Shown: positions 31,108 to 42,245 of the stretch, piece after piece
Layout of the letters: every line of letters begins with the position of its first letter
Position numbering within the stretch: position 1 is the first letter of the stretch
Assembly: GCA_037355855.1 (NCBI GenBank)
Contig: CM074762.1
Span: 2,480,001 to 2,544,000, forward strand
Direction: 5' to 3'
Length of the DNA: 64,000 bases
Origin: Pseudo-nitzschia pungens
Lineage: Eukaryota > Bacillariophyta > Bacillariophyceae > Bacillariales > Bacillariaceae
Translations under genes and position numbers: made by a program
The notes under the pieces: generated by a model
Seen by the model: only the letters and a program-made list of their open reading frames with translations
Told to the model about the DNA's origin: nothing
The model's database searches: none

Positions 31108-34100
31108 ATGTATCGCTCTTCTTCGGACGAAGAAGCGAAGGGCGTTTCGGCGTCCGTTCGAAGCACCGCCGCGAGACGCGGCCGACGCCCGGCCGGTGGG
31201 ACTCTCCGTCGTCGTCGTGGAGAAGTCAATGCGGACGTCGATTCGAGCGACGACGACAGCGCTATTGGCAACGACACCAACCTCCACGAAACACTGGATC
31301 GTCGCAAGCACCCGCGGTCGTCGAGAAGGCCACGAGCTGCCACCAGCAGCAACGATGTTGCTGCCAACGATGCTGCCAACGATGCTGCCAACAATGCTGC
31401 CGTGGAACCCTCCCAGGTCCGCAGCCGTGACCCGTCTTCGCCCGAACCCAACGGGGGAGGAGCGTCACACTCGCAGTCGCAGTCACAGTCACACGCACGC
31501 GCACAATCGCAAAACGCAAGCGAAACGCCAACCCAACGGAACGTGGTCCTCGAGGATCCCGATTCGGACACGCTGCGAGTCATGATCAGCACGGACAACC
31601 ACGTGGGATTCGCCGAAAACGACAACGTTCGGGGGAACGATTCGTTTGCCGCCCTGGAAGAGGTCTTGTACCTCGCGAAGGAATACCGATGCGATATGGT
31701 GCTGCTGGCGGGGGATTTGTTTCACGAGAACCGTCCGAGTCGTCGAACACTGATAAAAACAAGTGAGTATCCTTTCGCTTCGCGCTGCCTGTTTTCCTGT
31801 TCGAATGCGAATGTATGGCGCGCTCACTCGTTCGCTGGATTCTACCTATCTCGACATCCTATCACGCGCTCGCAGTGGATATCTTCCGTCGGTACTGCAT
31901 GGGCCCGGGAGCCATCCAGATACAGGTCGTGTCGGGGTCAACGTCGAGAAGAGGCAACAACAACGGCAACAAAAGTCCGTTCGTTCGGGGCTACGTCAAC
32001 TACGAAGACGCCAATTACTCCGTTGATTTGCCCGTCTTTTCCATTCACGGAAATCACGACGATCCAAGCCGCGATGGTGGGAACTCCGAGCTCTATGCCG
32101 CTCTCGATCTGTTGGACGTTGCAAACCTCGTGAATTACTTCGGAAAGCAGGAGGACACACAGGACATTAGGGTCGATCCTATCTTGCTGCGAAAGGGGGA
32201 CACCAAGGTGGCCCTGTATGGACTCGGGAGCATGCGCGACGAACGCCTCAACCGCATGTGGCGGGGAGAAAATCTTACCTTCTCGCGTCCCGCAGAGTCA
32301 GCCGACCAACGAGACGATGACAATCCGGGTTGGTTCAACATCTTCGCCCTGCACCAAAACCGCGATCGGGGACGGGGAGCCAAAAACTGTATCAAGGAAG
32401 ACATGATTCCGGACTGGATCGACTTTGTCTGCTGGGGTCACGAACACGAGTGCGACATCGAACTCACGGAATCCGTCGTGGGGACCTTTCGGATCAGCCA
32501 ACCGGGGTCCAGCGTTGCCACTTCTCTCGTGGAGGGGGAATCCGTCCGAAAGAAGATCGCGGTCCTGGACGTCCGCCAAGGCCAATTCCGGTTGACAGCG
32601 ATTCCGTTGACACAGGTCCGATCCTTTGTGGTGTCGACGGTGCGACTGTCGGAGCAACCTCGTCTCGATCCGGACGATCCCAAGGTCGACGCAAAGGTCT
32701 CGAAGGTCTTGGAAGAAAAGGTCCGGATCTTGATCCACGACGCGAGAGAAAAACGACGCGAACTCTTGACCGACGCCGAGACCCAGGGCAACGGCTTGGC
32801 GAGGCATTGCGCGAGCGATCCTTCCACTCAAGATTCCAGCGACATGCCACTGAAACACATCATGAACAAGCCCGATGAGGTTTTGGTTCGGCTCAAGGTC
32901 GATCACACGGGATTCGCGGCGGTCAACAACCAGCGATTTGGGGCGAAATTCGTTGGGGATGTTGCCAATCCTGTAAGTTCATTCATTCAAGTGTTTCTTG
33001 CGATCTTAGGAACATCCGAAGCCAACAACCCGATTGATCGCACAGCGGTAAAAATTTGCGCAAAAATCCTCATCTCTTTCGTCCCCCCCCCCCCCCCACT
33101 CTGTCGACCTCTCCTTTGACTGTGCAAACACTAGACGGACATTTTGTTGTTCACCCGGAAGAAATCGGAAGGTGGCGGATCGCGTACCGCCAAGTCGATG
33201 AAGGACGTGGCACCAATCGCGCCCAGCGAGATCGAAGAAATGAACATCGAAGAGTTGATCGTGGAGCAACTCGAAGCCACAAACACCAAACTCGAACTCT
33301 TTGACGACAAGAAAATCTCTTCCGCTCTGGATTCGTATGTTGAAAAGCAAGAAGTACAGGCCATCAACGAGACACTCGAAAAGCTCCTGGGCAAGCAACA
33401 GAATCGATTGATTAAGAATGGGGCATTGTCTGCATCGGAGGGAATGGAGGGAAAGTACGAGGAAGAAACAGCAAAAGAGAACAGAAGAAGTGGCAAGAAA
33501 AATGGCAAGCGGGGCAGAAATGAAGACGAGGAAGACGACTATGATGAGGACGAGGAGGAGGATGTCCTCCAAGATTCACGGCGCTCCAAAACGCGATCAG
33601 TTAACTCATCACAAAGATCCACCACGTCCAGATCGACCAGAAAACGTGCGGACTCTTATGATGATTACGATGACGACCAAGTCATGCAGGATCCAACACC
33701 TCCCAAATCGCGATCACAAAAATCGTCCCAGAGATCCACTGCGTCGAGAACGACGAGAAAACGAGCCGATTCTTACGATGACTATAACGACGTGGACAGC
33801 TATGAAGAAGAATATTCTCCCGAAGCCAAAGCAAAGTCTAGATCCAAGACCAATTCATCCCGATCAACTGGTAGAAGTCGCAAGGCTGCTGGCAGGTATG
33901 AAGAAAGCGAAGAAGAAGATTATGAGGACGAAGATATTCAAGTGGTGGACCCACCACCGCGCAATCGCAGAGCCAATGCTACCAAAAAGCGAGCATCGAA
34001 CAGAAAGATCGACTACTCGATCGGCGAAAGCGACAACGATGACGATGATTCTGTTCGAGTCGAAGAAGATCCCTTTCCAACGAGAAAGAAGACATCGGTC

Positions 34101-34313
34101 CGGAGTAGAGCGGTTGCATCATCAACGAAAAGGGCTTCCACCAACAGAAGAGGCAGGGGGAGTTTCGAGAGCAGCGATGGTTTTTCCCAATCTCAACTAT
34201 CCTTTCAACCTGTCAAACGAAAGGCCGTTCCCGAACCAACTACCAAGTCGAAGAGAAAGACAACCGCTAGAAATAGTAGATACAGTTACGACAGCGACGA
34301 TGATGGTGACTGA
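31108..34313 (+). CDS. MRE11: MRE11 double-strand-break repair nuclease
   Basis: Nuclease subunit of the MRE11-RAD50-NBS1 complex that senses and resects DNA breaks. Three exons: 31108-31762, 31876-32972 and 33135-34313 (introns 113 and 162 nt), 976 aa. Joins restore LIKTMDIFRRYCMG and DVANPTDILLFTRKK. The phosphodiesterase motifs are all present: MISTDNHVGF (metal Asp and His), LLAGDLFHENRPSR, FSIHGNHDDPS (Asn-His-Asp), IFALHQN and CWGHEHECDI, then the capping domain and FVSTVRL-like strand. The protein is ~270 residues longer than the human one: a 155-residue Ser/Ala/Gln-rich N-terminal extension and a ~330-residue tail. The tail is acidic/basic and contains two near-identical ~29-residue units with SSQRST and RKRADSYDDY (about 33594-33680 and 33711-33790). 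Start is the only ATG before the nuclease domain. Confidence 0.95.
33083..33097. repeat. C15 homopolymer in MRE11 intron 2
   Basis: Fifteen consecutive C on the + strand lie upstream of the acceptor of intron 2. The opposite strand is G15, able to form a G-quadruplex. The length may be affected by sequencing error. Confidence 0.85.
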
Positions 34314-35498
34314 CTGACAACACCACGAAGCGAAGACAACGGCGAGGATGATTGGGGAACTGTGTGATCGAACAACAATCATTTTTGTTGGGTGTAAATA
34401 GTGAGCTATGGCGCAACTATTCCAAAAGGAGCTAAACGGTACACAATAGGCCTCCCCTATAGAACTAGTATGAAAAGAAGTTGAAAAGGACCCTATTCTG
34501 CTCCACCCTTTCTTGAAAAATACGAAGGAAACAATTCGTATTTTGTCCAAGATCAAAAAGAATAATCATACTGATATATTATGAACACGTCTATGATTTA
34601 CAGCATCTATTTGATATTACTAGTACGGTGCAAAGAAGCACGCGAAGGAACTATTGTGCAAAAGAATAGTTATCCTTCACATATTGTTTCTTAGGTTTTG
34701 TCGCCTGATCTGATCTGAGATCATCTGATCTGAGATCATCTGATCTGAGATTACCTGAGCTGATCTGATCTGAGATCACCTGATCTGATCTGAAATCACC
34801 TGATCTGAAATCAGACTCTCAAAAAATGGATGTCAGACCAATTTAAATCTCAAAAGGGTCACGTACAATGGTATCATAATATGAATTGCATACCAGTAAT
34901 CTTACAAGTAAGGTTACCATAATCTGACCGTATTGAGCATGAATCCATCATCCAATAATGTTGTTGTACCGGTAATTACTCGTACTCTTATCGGAACGGG
35001 TACGGGTACCGGTACGTACTCGTACTCGCAATACGTATTGCTCTTTTTAGTATTGCGTTCCAGGTTTGTAATTAATCCAAAAAAATAGAAATATGACTTC
35101 AGTGCCAATACTCGTACTTCGTAAGGTAAGAATAAGCAGTTAGAATGATATGAAATCCCAGTTTTGTTTCGAATTTGTCTGGCTGGCGCGATTTCCGTTG
35201 AACGAGTATTGTGTAAAAGTGTACGCATGAAAATTTGGCGCTCATTTTTCTTACTTTTCTGAAGTGGAAATCAGCAGTGTTGTTACGTCGTAATCATCAG
35301 CTCGTCTGTGGATGTTGTTTGGATCAACGACAATGGCATGGCAGTGGTTGCAGGAACTTACACCGGTATGATTACGAACAGCAACCTTGGCAGGAACCCA
35401 AAAATCCAATAGAATTTGATACCAACTACTTTGTTCCCACGTGAGATTTCATTGAACGGAAAGTGTTCAGATTGGTGCCCCGAAGAGAGAGAACAGGG
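34314..35498. other. Spacer with GATC minisatellite and dispersed words
   Basis: No gene seen. Contains a GATC-rich tandem repeat (34704-34814, separate entry), then a patch of dispersed words at about 34885-35125 (ATCTTACAAGTAAGGTTACC, GGTACGGGTACCGGTACG, CTTCGTAAGGTAAG). A 69-codon frame at 35235-35444 is in a different frame from the next gene and is unlikely to be real. Confidence 0.6.
34704..34814. repeat. GATC-rich minisatellite (15-20 bp units)
   Basis: About seven units built from TGATCTGAGATCACC/ATC, some with a duplicated TGATC step. I count twelve GATC sites in about 110 bp, far above chance. The units are partly self-complementary (GATCTGAGATC), so the array can fold. Confidence 0.9.
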
Positions 35499-38400
35499 AT
35501 GGCGGAGTCCTTGGACAAGCCGACCGTAGAACCATCGATGTCTGGGTCGACTGCATCTGCCTCGGAATCTGTAGTTTCTTCCAGTCCTTCTAGCAGTAGC
35601 AATTACTTCCAGAGGAGATTCGAAGGTACAAAGCGACGAACTGAAATGCTGGAAAAGCTAACGAGAACCAACAGTCCAAACAGGAAAACCGTCACAATAC
35701 AGCAAAACTTCGCTAAGAGAAGTAATCCGAACACTAACTCCTCAGAATCAAATTCTACCAGTCCTGTCAACTCGGAATCTAGGAATTCCCGGACACTATC
35801 TGTCGATCTTCGCAACAAACCACTTTCTCCGCCGAAATTGAAAACAGGTCCAACCTTTCCAGATGCCGTTAACGAGACAACAATACCCGATACATCCTTT
35901 TCATCCCCGGATCGACCGATGTTAAAACCGCGTAAACCACTCCATTTGCAAGTCGACATGGCAGAAAAACAAAAACCGCAAATGCACGATAATCAGCAGT
36001 CGCACAACGAGGAGGAGCCACAGGTTAGGTACTATCGAATCGTTTACCGAGGGGTTGTAGCCCTTCTATCCGACGAACCGAATGGTGACGAAAAGAACAG
36101 CGCCAACTGTCAAATGATGAAAAAGACAGGCGCTTATCTGGGTTACGGGGAAATTATAGCGAGTAGCAGCGAAAAAACAATAGAAGATGTCACAGCACGA
36201 CCACAGAGGAGAATACAATGTTCTCCTCGACTAGGTTCCGCTGTCGATTCACCGATCCTGGCAAAAATATGGGATAATAAAGATCAAGAGGAACATCAAC
36301 AACAAATGTTGTATCATTCACCTCCGAGATCATTGGTGTCTGGTGCCTGTTCTACCGTCTCTTCCTTTACCAACAACACGTCAAATTCCACCTCGGTGTC
36401 AACTTCTATCAAAATGCGAAAAGTGATACGGGTTGATCGAGTTCTGACTGGAGGATATGCCTTTGATGCCAACGAGCAAGAAAACTCCACAACTGCTTCA
36501 GCAGACTCTCTTTCTTCCTTCTCGAAAAATGTGAAAGCGAGTGACATGACACCAAAACGTGGCAACACACAGCCTTCGGTCAATCTTGTTATCCCGACGC
36601 TAAATTCATCCTTGCTCCCGATATCTGACAACGGATCAGTGCCCTTAGAACACGGCATCGACGACAAAAATAGAGATGACAATTCACATTCGAAGCATGG
36701 GTTCATATTTTCTGAGCAAGCCAACATTCCTATTGCTGTGGCAATTCCATTGGAAAGCCTACCACAGTGTGAAACTGGCAAGTTTTTGTATCGAGTGATA
36801 TCTTCGACCCCGTTGACAATATTGACCGGACCGTCAATCGATGCACCAAAAACTAAAGCCATGTTGATCCCGGGAACCGTACATGAAATTTGTCTTAGAG
36901 TCACAATACCTCAATCAGAAAGCCAAGCAAGTTTCACATTTTTGAGACTGACAAGACGCCGAGGTTGGATTGTTAATGGCAAAAGCATACCCAGAAGAAC
37001 AGATTTGGACGATGGTAACAGCACTGATTCGTCTTGGGTCCCTTTCATGAAAGAGATATCGAGGGAAGAAGCAGACGAGTGCGGATTATCTGTTGTCTCT
37101 CGTGGAACATCTAAAAGTGCAACGTCCCTTTTGGCTACACCAGTTTTGGCGGCCAGTCGGCGTCATAGGCCACCTAGACGGAAAGGTGTCATTGATTCGA
37201 CTCCATTACCTCGCCACGTTGTGGGTCCTTCAGTGCAAAACGGAACCGATACCTCAGCCTTAACTGATACCTCCTCAAATATGAATACGAGCATGAGCAA
37301 TTCGCAAAGTCATCAAGATCCTCGATCAATAATGTCTCCGTCATCAAACATATCCCTTTTGTCAGACGACATGTCTTCCATTGATCCTGCAAACAAATCT
37401 CTAGCAGGAACTCTTAGCCCCGATCGTTCTGTCGCTCGAAGCACTGCTTCTACTTCCACTGTTCCTTCTTTCTTCCTGATGCGGGTCAATGCGCCTCGGG
37501 GACTCAAAATCTTGGATGCCCCTCACTTTCAAGTCAATAATCTGATTCATGGAAGTCACGCGACATTATCGGGAAATCTGCATGATGGGTTTTCATCATC
37601 TACAATCCACGCAAAAGATTCATACGGGAAAAGCACCGGCGGTGGCAATCAGTCTATTTTCCAAACAATGGCGGGTCACCATACTACGACAATGACGAGC
37701 AAAACAAGCAATCCAGCCGTCTTTGACTCCATTACGAAAGCACGAAGGCTTCCTAGAGGCTCTGTGTTTGAAGCGACGAAACGTTTGGAGGCATCTAATG
37801 CCTTCAGTCAGGGTGCTGGACTAATCAAACTCTCAGACAATAGTGGCTGGGCAATTGTGCCTCGGCAAAATGAACTCAATGAGCAGTTTAGAGGTTACTC
37901 TGGTGCCCTTTCCCACACTCGGGAAGGAGAGGCACTTCGTGCCTATGAAGAAGTTGGGAACTCAATGGGGAACAGAAGTCACGATACAATATTTCTTCGT
38001 GTGGTATCAAGAGGTGGTATTATGGTGTCTTTGCCACCGATTCCGAATGGGGAGTCGGACGTCGACACATCCCCCACTTCGTCTGCCACTGGATCTTCGA
38101 TTGTCAGTGCAAGTGGATTGCCGACTCTGAATGTAGGGGTTAGCTCAGACTCCGACGTTGCATCATCAGTGGGAAGTTCTTTCCTGGATTCCATGTTCCG
38201 GACACCAAGAAAAAAGGAGAGACAGCCGGAATCAATTAACGAAAATAAAACAGAACCTCAGCATCTTCACAACCGGCCACCTCTAGGTGAACGTCACACC
38301 GTGTCTACCATCATACCTTGTGGCACATGCGTCGAAGTGGATCGGTGGGTAGACCCAACTGATATGGAACTTCATCTTTTCAAGAATGAATTTGCCCGCA

Positions 38401-39194
38401 TTCGAGGAGGTCAAGGATGGATTCCAAGGTTCGCTAATGGAAAGCCAGTAGTTGAAACAGTATCGCCACCTGAATTTAGATTTGGATCAATTTGGTTTCG
38501 AGTCTCTGACCAGAGGGGTATAAAGGTCCGTCTAGGACCATCAAAGAAAGCGTCGTCAATAAAATCGGATGATGGTGTGTACTTCAGATTCGAGTGTGGT
38601 GAATATCTTCGAGCATCTGAGGTTGTCACTTTCTTCAAACACGGCTCTAAGTACGAATGTTTCGCAAAGTTGTACAGAAACCGACATCTTCAACTTCATA
38701 CCGGTGAATTGCGACCCTTATCGAGTCTTACAGCACAAGCGGAATGGGTTCAGGTATTTGGAGAAAAAGATCAATTTTTGGAAGAATGCAAAACCGAACC
38801 CCGTATTGAACGACACAGACAAGGTTGGAGGTACAATGTTGTACTAGATGCGAAGGTTACGGTGCGGAAAGGGCCTTCTTTCGACGCTGAAACAAACGGC
38901 GTAGTACTTCTCGGAGGTGAAAGTGTCTTGATTAATGAAAGAGTCGTAGGGCCCAACGACCCAATTACGTGGCTTAGATTAAAAGACGGACATGGTTGGG
39001 TACATAATATCGGACAGAACGGAGAATCATTAATGATCGCGCATTCACTACGACACCGCAAACCAACTGTCGGTCGACCTCTTAAAGCAGGTCGTACCGA
39101 GCAAGAAGATATTGCCTACAATACTATCATTGCACGCCTTTTTCATAATGATATCCCTGGGGATAGCCCGCCTCGAAGCACGCAACGTAGATGA
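35499..39194 (+). CDS. Large protein of repeated SH3b-like units, function unknown
   Basis: A 1231-aa single-exon protein from ATG 35499 (first Met in frame, MAESLDKP). I do not recognise a named family. The first ~170 residues are Ser/Asn-rich and basic. Six segments share the look of bacterial-type SH3b folds, with a leading F/Y-R-V strand, a x-V-R-x-G-P turn and a closing GxGWI/V strand: about 175-240 (YYRIVYRGVVALL), 426-500 (FLYRVISS to RRGWIVNG), 657-787 (FFLMRVNAPRGLKIL to NSGWAIV), 829-975 (IFLRVVSRGGIMVSL to GQGWIP), 995-1087 (IWFRVSDQRGIKVRLGP to EWVQVF) and 1108-1170 (YNVVLDAKVTVRKGPS to GHGWVHN). Long Ser/Thr-rich linkers separate them. No signal peptide or membrane segment is seen, so it is probably intracellular, perhaps a scaffold; that is inference. 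Confidence 0.8.
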   Translation: MAESLDKPTVEPSMSGSTASASESVVSSSPSSSSNYFQRRFEGTKRRTEMLEKLTRTNSPNRKTVTIQQNFAKRSNPNTNSSESNSTSPVNSESRNSRTLSVDLRNKPLSPPKLKTGPTFPDAVNETTIPDTSFSSPDRPMLKPRKPLHLQVDMAEKQKPQMHDNQQSHNEEEPQVRYYRIVYRGVVALLSDEPNGDEKNSANCQMMKKTGAYLGYGEIIASSSEKTIEDVTARPQRRIQCSPRLGSAVDSPILAKIWDNKDQEEHQQQMLYHSPPRSLVSGACSTVSSFTNNTSNSTSVSTSIKMRKVIRVDRVLTGGYAFDANEQENSTTASADSLSSFSKNVKASDMTPKRGNTQPSVNLVIPTLNSSLLPISDNGSVPLEHGIDDKNRDDNSHSKHGFIFSEQANIPIAVAIPLESLPQCETGKFLYRVISSTPLTILTGPSIDAPKTKAMLIPGTVHEICLRVTIPQSESQASFTFLRLTRRRGWIVNGKSIPRRTDLDDGNSTDSSWVPFMKEISREEADECGLSVVSRGTSKSATSLLATPVLAASRRHRPPRRKGVIDSTPLPRHVVGPSVQNGTDTSALTDTSSNMNTSMSNSQSHQDPRSIMSPSSNISLLSDDMSSIDPANKSLAGTLSPDRSVARSTASTSTVPSFFLMRVNAPRGLKILDAPHFQVNNLIHGSHATLSGNLHDGFSSSTIHAKDSYGKSTGGGNQSIFQTMAGHHTTTMTSKTSNPAVFDSITKARRLPRGSVFEATKRLEASNAFSQGAGLIKLSDNSGWAIVPRQNELNEQFRGYSGALSHTREGEALRAYEEVGNSMGNRSHDTIFLRVVSRGGIMVSLPPIPNGESDVDTSPTSSATGSSIVSASGLPTLNVGVSSDSDVASSVGSSFLDSMFRTPRKKERQPESINENKTEPQHLHNRPPLGERHTVSTIIPCGTCVEVDRWVDPTDMELHLFKNEFARIRGGQGWIPRFANGKPVVETVSPPEFRFGSIWFRVSDQRGIKVRLGPSKKASSIKSDDGVYFRFECGEYLRASEVVTFFKHGSKYECFAKLYRNRHLQLHTGELRPLSSLTAQAEWVQVFGEKDQFLEECKTEPRIERHRQGWRYNVVLDAKVTVRKGPSFDAETNGVVLLGGESVLINERVVGPNDPITWLRLKDGHGWVHNIGQNGESLMIAHSLRHRKPTVGRPLKAGRTEQEDIAYNTIIARLFHNDIPGDSPPRSTQRR

Positions 39195-40118
39195 ATCCAA
39201 ATCAGTGCATCAGTTCCCGAATAAAAAAATGGATTTGTGAAGACATCATTTGGTAAAATAATACTAAAGGACGGTTCCAAACTAAGATAGCACGATTTTT
39301 TTCATTCTTGAATCAATTTTGACTACGCAAGTCCTTTTTTATTTTGTCGTTAGAATCTTCTTGATGAGCCCAAACACAGATCCCAAACAATGAACCAACC
39401 ATATTTTGTTGCGTGGAACATTTTCATTGTTTGAAAGCCTTCCAATGAATAAAGAATCTGTTACGGATAAGTTTCACTTGTAAAAGTGCACAATGCAGTA
39501 TTACCGTACCCGTAACTTACTTCGTATTCACTCCGATATATACAAGTAGCAGCAGGACGACAGCAGCGTCCTGCCCCCGACATGCAACGCAGATGGCGCT
39601 CATGCAGATGCGTGTTTCAGCTGCAATTTATTATTTCAAGACTCATTTCAACTTTCTAGTCGTACACGACTGTCTTTTACAGAAAAATATCATCGTATGT
39701 TTTGTGACGACTTTCAATTGTTCTCTGAAATGGTCTAAAAATATAAAAACACTTTTTCATTGGTTAAGTGATTCTTCTCTCATATTGTACAACTCACAAC
39801 CTTTCCCATTTTGAAAAGATACGCAGTTGATCCATCAGCGTAACAGATTTTCCTGATGCATGTGTTCTCATCCAAGTTGAGAAGACGTCAGAAGAAGATA
39901 AAAGAAGGGACGAAGAATGTATCACTCACTCTTGGCCCTGTGCACACCGACTGGCTTTCGATCGTGAACGAATGATGGTTCGATGCGAGAAATGAGAAAG
40001 GTTTCGACGAAACAGGACGCCGTCTACGAGATCATAAAACGAAAATCCACCAAATTGGAAATCAAATCATTCTCTGAAATAATATTATTGGCACTAAACA
40101 GTCAACTACAATTCAACC
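39195..40118. other. Spacer
   Basis: No gene supported. A small hairpin CAGGACG-ACAGCAG-CGTCCTG is at 39553-39573, and a few dispersed words (CCGTAACTTAC) at about 39505-39520. The last 150 bases before the next start are AT-rich. Confidence 0.5.
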
Positions 40119-40686
40119 ATGTTGTTCCGAACTACCATCGCTCTCCTCTTTGCTTCTGCTGCTGCTTTCAGCCCCATTAAGCCCACGATGGTCCGTCCTG
40201 TAAGTACTCTTATCCGTTTCTTTTTTTTCTTCTGAGAATGATGAAACCACATCTGATACTCTTTTTCGTTTTATCTTGAAATTCAAAACGAAATAGGCTG
40301 TTGTAGCTTCCACCACAGCACACAATGCCTTCTTGACTGAAGAAGAAACCCTTGCCATCTTGAACAAGTCGCATGAATGCATTGAATCTGAGTGCGCACT
40401 CGATGAAGTTGAAGATCTCTTGTCCGTATTGAAGGACACCGAGAAGGAATTGGAAGGTCGCCTTGAAAAAATTATGAACATGATTGCTCATTTGCAACAC
40501 GTCAATGAGAAGGAAGAGCGCAAAACCGACGAGGTCCGTGCTTTCGTCAAGGACTTGCTTCGAGTTTTCGATACTGGCAAGCCCATGTTTTCCCCCCAGG
40601 GCTTCTCTGGTGACATTGGAAAAGGTGCCCAAACTGCATATGACGTCCTTCCACCAAAGAAATGGACTAATCCCGACAAGCAGTAA
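40119..40686 (+). CDS. Small plastid-targeted coiled-coil protein, paralogue A
   Basis: Two exons, 40119-40199 and 40297-40686 (intron 97 nt, phase 0), 156 aa. Exon 1 encodes almost exactly the presequence: a hydrophobic signal ending ASAAAFSP, the diatom plastid motif, plus a few basic residues. Exon 2 encodes the mature part: a helical region with HECIESECALDEVEDLLSVL and a coiled-coil stretch (about residues 60-105), and a tail with FSGDIGKGAQTAYDVLPPKKW. A paralogue of identical length and intron position is on the opposite strand at 41643-42245; shared blocks are ECxLDEVxxL, the KxTDEVR/DEIR helix, GDIGKGxxTAYDxLPPK. I do not know its function; the conserved tail and acidic helices suggest a plastid structural or binding partner. 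Confidence 0.85.
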
Positions 40687-41642
40687 ACATGCGGTAAAAC
40701 CAAATACGACAATACGTGGCTCGCATACCGAATGGTCAAACACTCATTAGACGACAACAACAAAAAACACAAAAAGTCAGCATTCCCACCACACGACCAC
40801 TTCGTAATCAAACGACATGTCAGGGAAACCTGAGCCAGCCTCGACTTGACAACCACCCCGATTCCATCTTCGATGGACTAGCATTTATGACCACTACTGC
40901 AGGGTAATTGTACTTGGTTTGGAGAGCATCAATTTTGAATCTACCGTAGGTAAAGAAACACACTAGAATCAAAACATTATGAACTACTACCGATGCTTGC
41001 TCCGAACTTATTTCCCATCTACCTACACATGATATCATCCTTGTCTTGATCGTTAATCTTCAATGATTTTCATGGTGCTTCCTTGTCGGAGTTCCTATGA
41101 CTTTTTGGTCGATGGAAGGTTTGGAATCAATCGGTCACATTGTAGCGTTGTCTGTCGACGATGCAAACCTCCAAAGCTAACCCTGACGGTGTCGAAAGCA
41201 TTTACCGATTCCATTTACGGTCTCTTTGTGTTACCAGGTCTGGCTTCTGGATGCCATCCATGAATCAGGACATGCATGTCTTCATATGCTATTTGTATCG
41301 ATGCGATAATATGATTTTCACTTCCAAAATAGTTCTAAACCGACAAGTCATAATATTAATATCATACCATTATAAATGTTATGAGTAGTTTGAGAAGTCT
41401 TCCGACTTGCTTTTGCCAGTACATGACGTGTGTTTTATTGTTTGTGTAAAAGGATAGCATCTTCTTGAGAGCCAAGTGCTCGTGAGTTTTCGTTTCTTTT
41501 GTAAGGTTCGGTACGATCGATGCTGTATGCGAGAGTGGAAGGCGTGTGGTTGAACGTTGTGCTATGAAGCCGGAATCGAGTGTTTTGAAGTAATTGTTTC
41601 TCCTCTGAATACTTTTTTTACTCTTTCGTTCATTTTCCCTCC
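40687..41642. other. Spacer between convergent paralogues
   Basis: About 950 bp of 3' spacer between the two small plastid-protein genes. Open frames of 60-120 codons here show no features and differ in composition from the neighbours. No structured repeat noticed. Confidence 0.5.
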
Positions 41643-42245
41643 TCAAGGACTCTTTTTGTATGGCTTGGGTGGAAGAGCATCGTAGGCAGTCTTTGGTCCG
41701 TCTCCGATCTCTCCACTCCATCCCGTTGGCTTCGAAAGGGCTGGATAGTCATTGCCACTCGCCTTGGCACCGAGTTGGAAGATGCGATAGATGGCACGGA
41801 CCGTCTCGCGGATCTCGTCGACCGAGCGATCATCAGACTTGTTCACGGTTTCAAGAGATTTGATCATATCCTTGATTTCTTTGAGTCTATCAGAAGCCTC
41901 CTTTTGTTGGTCCTTAAGTAAGCTCACTAATCCATCGATCTCGTCGAGGGAGCATTCGCCTTTGACACAGTTGTCGGCGGTTTCTAGAACAATATCTGTG
42001 TCTTCATGAGACATCAAGTTCAGTTGCGTTGTTGCGACCTATACCATTTCGATGAAGAGCCGATTTGCATCAGAATGGGTTTGAAAGTGAGTGAAAGCTT
42101 TTGACACAAAGCAGTCGTGGAAATATCCGCCAAAACGATATCAATAACACAAAGACATGGTAGAACTTACAGAACGCTGGACAACAGGAGTTGTAGTAAA
42201 TGCATGAGTAGATGCAAGGAGGCAGAGAATGGCAGTGATCTTCAT
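41643..42245 (-). CDS. Small plastid-targeted coiled-coil protein, paralogue B
   Basis: Two exons, 42245-42171 and 42038-41643 (intron 132 nt, phase 0), 156 aa. Exon 1 encodes a signal ending CLLASTHAFTT, again a plastid-import motif (F at +1), and VVQRS. Exon 2 begins VATTQLNLMSHEDTD and carries the same architecture as paralogue A: NCVKGECSLDEIDGLVSLL, a coiled-coil segment (about 55-90), RSVDEIRETVRAIYRIF, and WSGEIGDGPKTAYDALPPK. It converges on paralogue A, so the pair is an inverted duplication. The intron differs in length and sequence from that of A while its position is identical, so the duplication is not recent. Function unknown. Confidence 0.85.

Noticed and set aside
30969..31625. 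218-codon minus-strand frame opposite the MRE11 N-terminus
   Set aside because: Shadow of the Ser/Ala/Gln-rich extension of MRE11; no protein features of its own.
6817..34313. A coordinated DNA-repair gene cluster (two PolX, PPP4R2, MRE11)
   Set aside because: The genes are separated by unrelated ones on both strands; without synteny or co-expression data the closeness may be chance.
34704..34814. CRISPR-like array
   Set aside because: Units are contiguous without unique spacers; it is a simple minisatellite in a eukaryotic spacer.
35235..35444. Possible upstream exon of the SH3b-like protein
   Set aside because: No donor/acceptor pair in phase that I could find, and the downstream frame has its own ATG at 35499.
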